Below are positions 62,924-64,000 of a DNA stretch of 64,000 nt, piece after piece; positions within the stretch are counted from its first letter, which is position 1; each line of letters starts with the position of its first letter. Both the position numbers and the translations under genes were made by a program. This DNA comes from Amycolatopsis bartoniae (GTDB taxonomy: Bacteria; Actinomycetota; Actinomycetes; Mycobacteriales; Pseudonocardiaceae). The stretch covers positions 67,501-131,500 of the forward strand of contig NZ_JACHWH010000003.1 in the NCBI RefSeq assembly GCF_014191255.1, written 5' to 3'. A model generated the notes under the pieces. It did no database searches and had not been told where the DNA came from. It saw only the letters and a list, made by a program, of their open reading frames with translations.

Positions 62924-64000
62924 TCAGGCGCCCCAGTCGGTGACGACCGTCTCGGTGTCCGCGCCCGGGATGGGCGGTGGTGCCGGTTTCGCCGCGGCTG
63001 TGCGGGAAAACCGCGGCGCGGGCGCGGCCTGGGGCACGCCGTCGACGGTGATCACCGACTCGCGGGCGGCCAGGTGCGGATGCCGCTGGACCTCATCGAA
63101 GGACAGCACCGGCGTCACGCACGCGTCGGTGCCCTCGAAGACCGCCATCCACTCGTCACGGGTCCGGCGCACGATGACCTCGGTGAAGCGGGCGCGCAGG
63201 ATCCCCCAGTTCTCGCGGTCGTCCTGCGCGGGCAGGTCCTCGTCCGCCAGGCCGAGCCCACGCAGGAACTCGGCGTAGAACTGCGGCTCCAGCGCGCCCA
63301 CGGCGAGGTACCGCCCGTCGGCGCAGGTGTAGGTGTCGTAGTAGGGCGCGCCGCCGTCGAGGAGGTTCACGCCCCTCGCGTCCGCCCAGCGGCCCGACGC
63401 GAGGAAGCCCCACGTCATCTGCAGCAGCACGCCCGTCCCGTCGATCATCGCCGCGTCCACGACCTGCCCGCGCCCGGACCGCTGCCGCTCCCACAGCGCG
63501 GCGAGCACCCCGGCGACGAGGAACAGCGAGCCGCCGCCGAAGTCGCCGACGAGGTTCAGCGGCGGCACCGGCCGTTCACCGGCGCGGCCGATCGCGTGCA
63601 GCGCGCCGGTGAGGGAGATGTAGTTGATGTCGTGCCCGGCGCGCGGCGCGAGCGGACCGTCCTGGCCCCAGCCGGTCATCCGGCCGTAGACCAGGCCCGG
63701 GTTGCGGTCGAGGCACTCGTCCGGCCCGACACCGAGGCGTTCGGCGACCCCCGGCCGGAACCCTTCGAGCAGCACGTCGGCCTTCGCCACGAGCCGCAGC
63801 ACGAGGTCGCGGCCCTCGGCGGTCTTGAGGTCGGCGGCGACGGAGCGGCGGTTGCGCAGCAGCGCGTCGCCCGCCCCGCCGGTCGGGTCGGCCGACCGCG
63901 GCCGTTCGACACGCGCGACGTCCGCGCCGAGGTCGGCGAGCACCATCGCGGCGTGCGGGCCGGGGCCGATGCCCGCCAGCTCCACCACGCGCAGTCCCGC
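62924..64000 (-). CDS. Class III CoA transferase, alpha-methylacyl-CoA racemase-like (partial)
   Basis: The gene runs off the window end; the visible part reads [20 protein letters not shown] and continues in frame through base 64000, so only a few N-terminal residues are missing. Motifs fit the CaiB/BaiF family and its Amacr branch: [26 protein letters not shown] (His and Asp of the racemase) and [13 protein letters not shown]. It would epimerise 2-methyl-branched acyl-CoA or transfer CoA. The C-terminus ends in [11 protein letters not shown]. The downstream neighbour is poxB, 65 bp away. Confidence 0.9.
   Translation of the reverse strand, partial: AGLRVVELAGIGPGPHAAMVLADLGADVARVERPRSADPTGGAGDALLRNRRSVAADLKTAEGRDLVLRLVAKADVLLEGFRPGVAERLGVGPDECLDRNPGLVYGRMTGWGQDGPLAPRAGHDINYISLTGALHAIGRAGERPVPPLNLVGDFGGGSLFLVAGVLAALWERQRSGRGQVVDAAMIDGTGVLLQMTWGFLASGRWADARGVNLLDGGAPYYDTYTCADGRYLAVGALEPQFYAEFLRGLGLADEDLPAQDDRENWGILRARFTEVIVRRTRDEWMAVFEGTDACVTPVLSFDEVQRHPHLAARESVITVDGVPQAAPAPRFSRTAAAKPAPPPIPGADTETVVTDWGA

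Overview
The window is a GC-rich actinobacterial chromosome segment. Its core gene order follows the Mycobacterium tuberculosis Rv1691-Rv1713 block: TPR protein, HAD phosphatase, small protein, tlyA, nadK, recN, steA, steB, pyrG, NUDIX, xerD, parA-like, scpA, scpB, rluB, cmk, der. Together with a PosA/Pls-type NRPS, an oxidative uronate cluster and many short-leader GTG starts, this suggests a Pseudonocardiales member, probably Amycolatopsis or a close relative (inference; no database search was possible).

Layout. 1-2749: 3' part of 23S rRNA, 5S rRNA and the rRNA operon terminator. 2797-12980: TPR protein with very large disordered tails, HAD phosphatase, tlyA, nadK, recN, steA and steB, many with 1-4 bp overlaps. 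13052-21315: a block interrupting the M. tuberculosis-like order, holding an NTF2-like protein, an EndoQ-like PHP nuclease fused to a UvrD-type helicase, a reductase/TetR divergent pair, two divergent luciferase-like oxidoreductases and aroA. 21414-28941: pyrG, NUDIX, xerD, then a tightly coupled parA-RHH-scpA-scpB-rluB operon. 28970-34553: second inserted block with recQ, a Tat-exported metallophosphoesterase and a KhtT/KhtU-like K+/H+ antiporter pair. 34663-37465: cmk, acyltransferase, der.

37586-64000 is accessory metabolism: a membrane NRPS of the epsilon-poly-lysine synthetase type, whose specificity residues read as a lysine code, coupled to an M1 aminopeptidase; a DUF4241 protein; an NAD+-dependent formate dehydrogenase operon (fdsGBAD); a broken DoxX-like gene; a divergent uronate cluster (udh-iclR versus an unknown protein and a ketoglutarate semialdehyde dehydrogenase); a sulfite-oxidase-like molybdoenzyme with its flavin reductase; a large AAA/TPR ATPase; a DrrAB-type exporter with its TetR repressor; pyruvate oxidase; and a class III CoA transferase cut by the window end.

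The most interesting items are the NRPS-M1 pair with a lysine-like code, the EndoQ-UvrD fusion, the charged repeat domain of the TPR protein beside the rRNA operon, the ParA/ribbon-helix-helix pair in the condensin operon, and several long inverted repeats around start codons in the uronate and molybdoenzyme region. There is no gene-free stretch over 300 bp outside the rRNA region. The longest gap, 10595-10851, holds only a partial duplication of the recN 3' end and the short steA leader.
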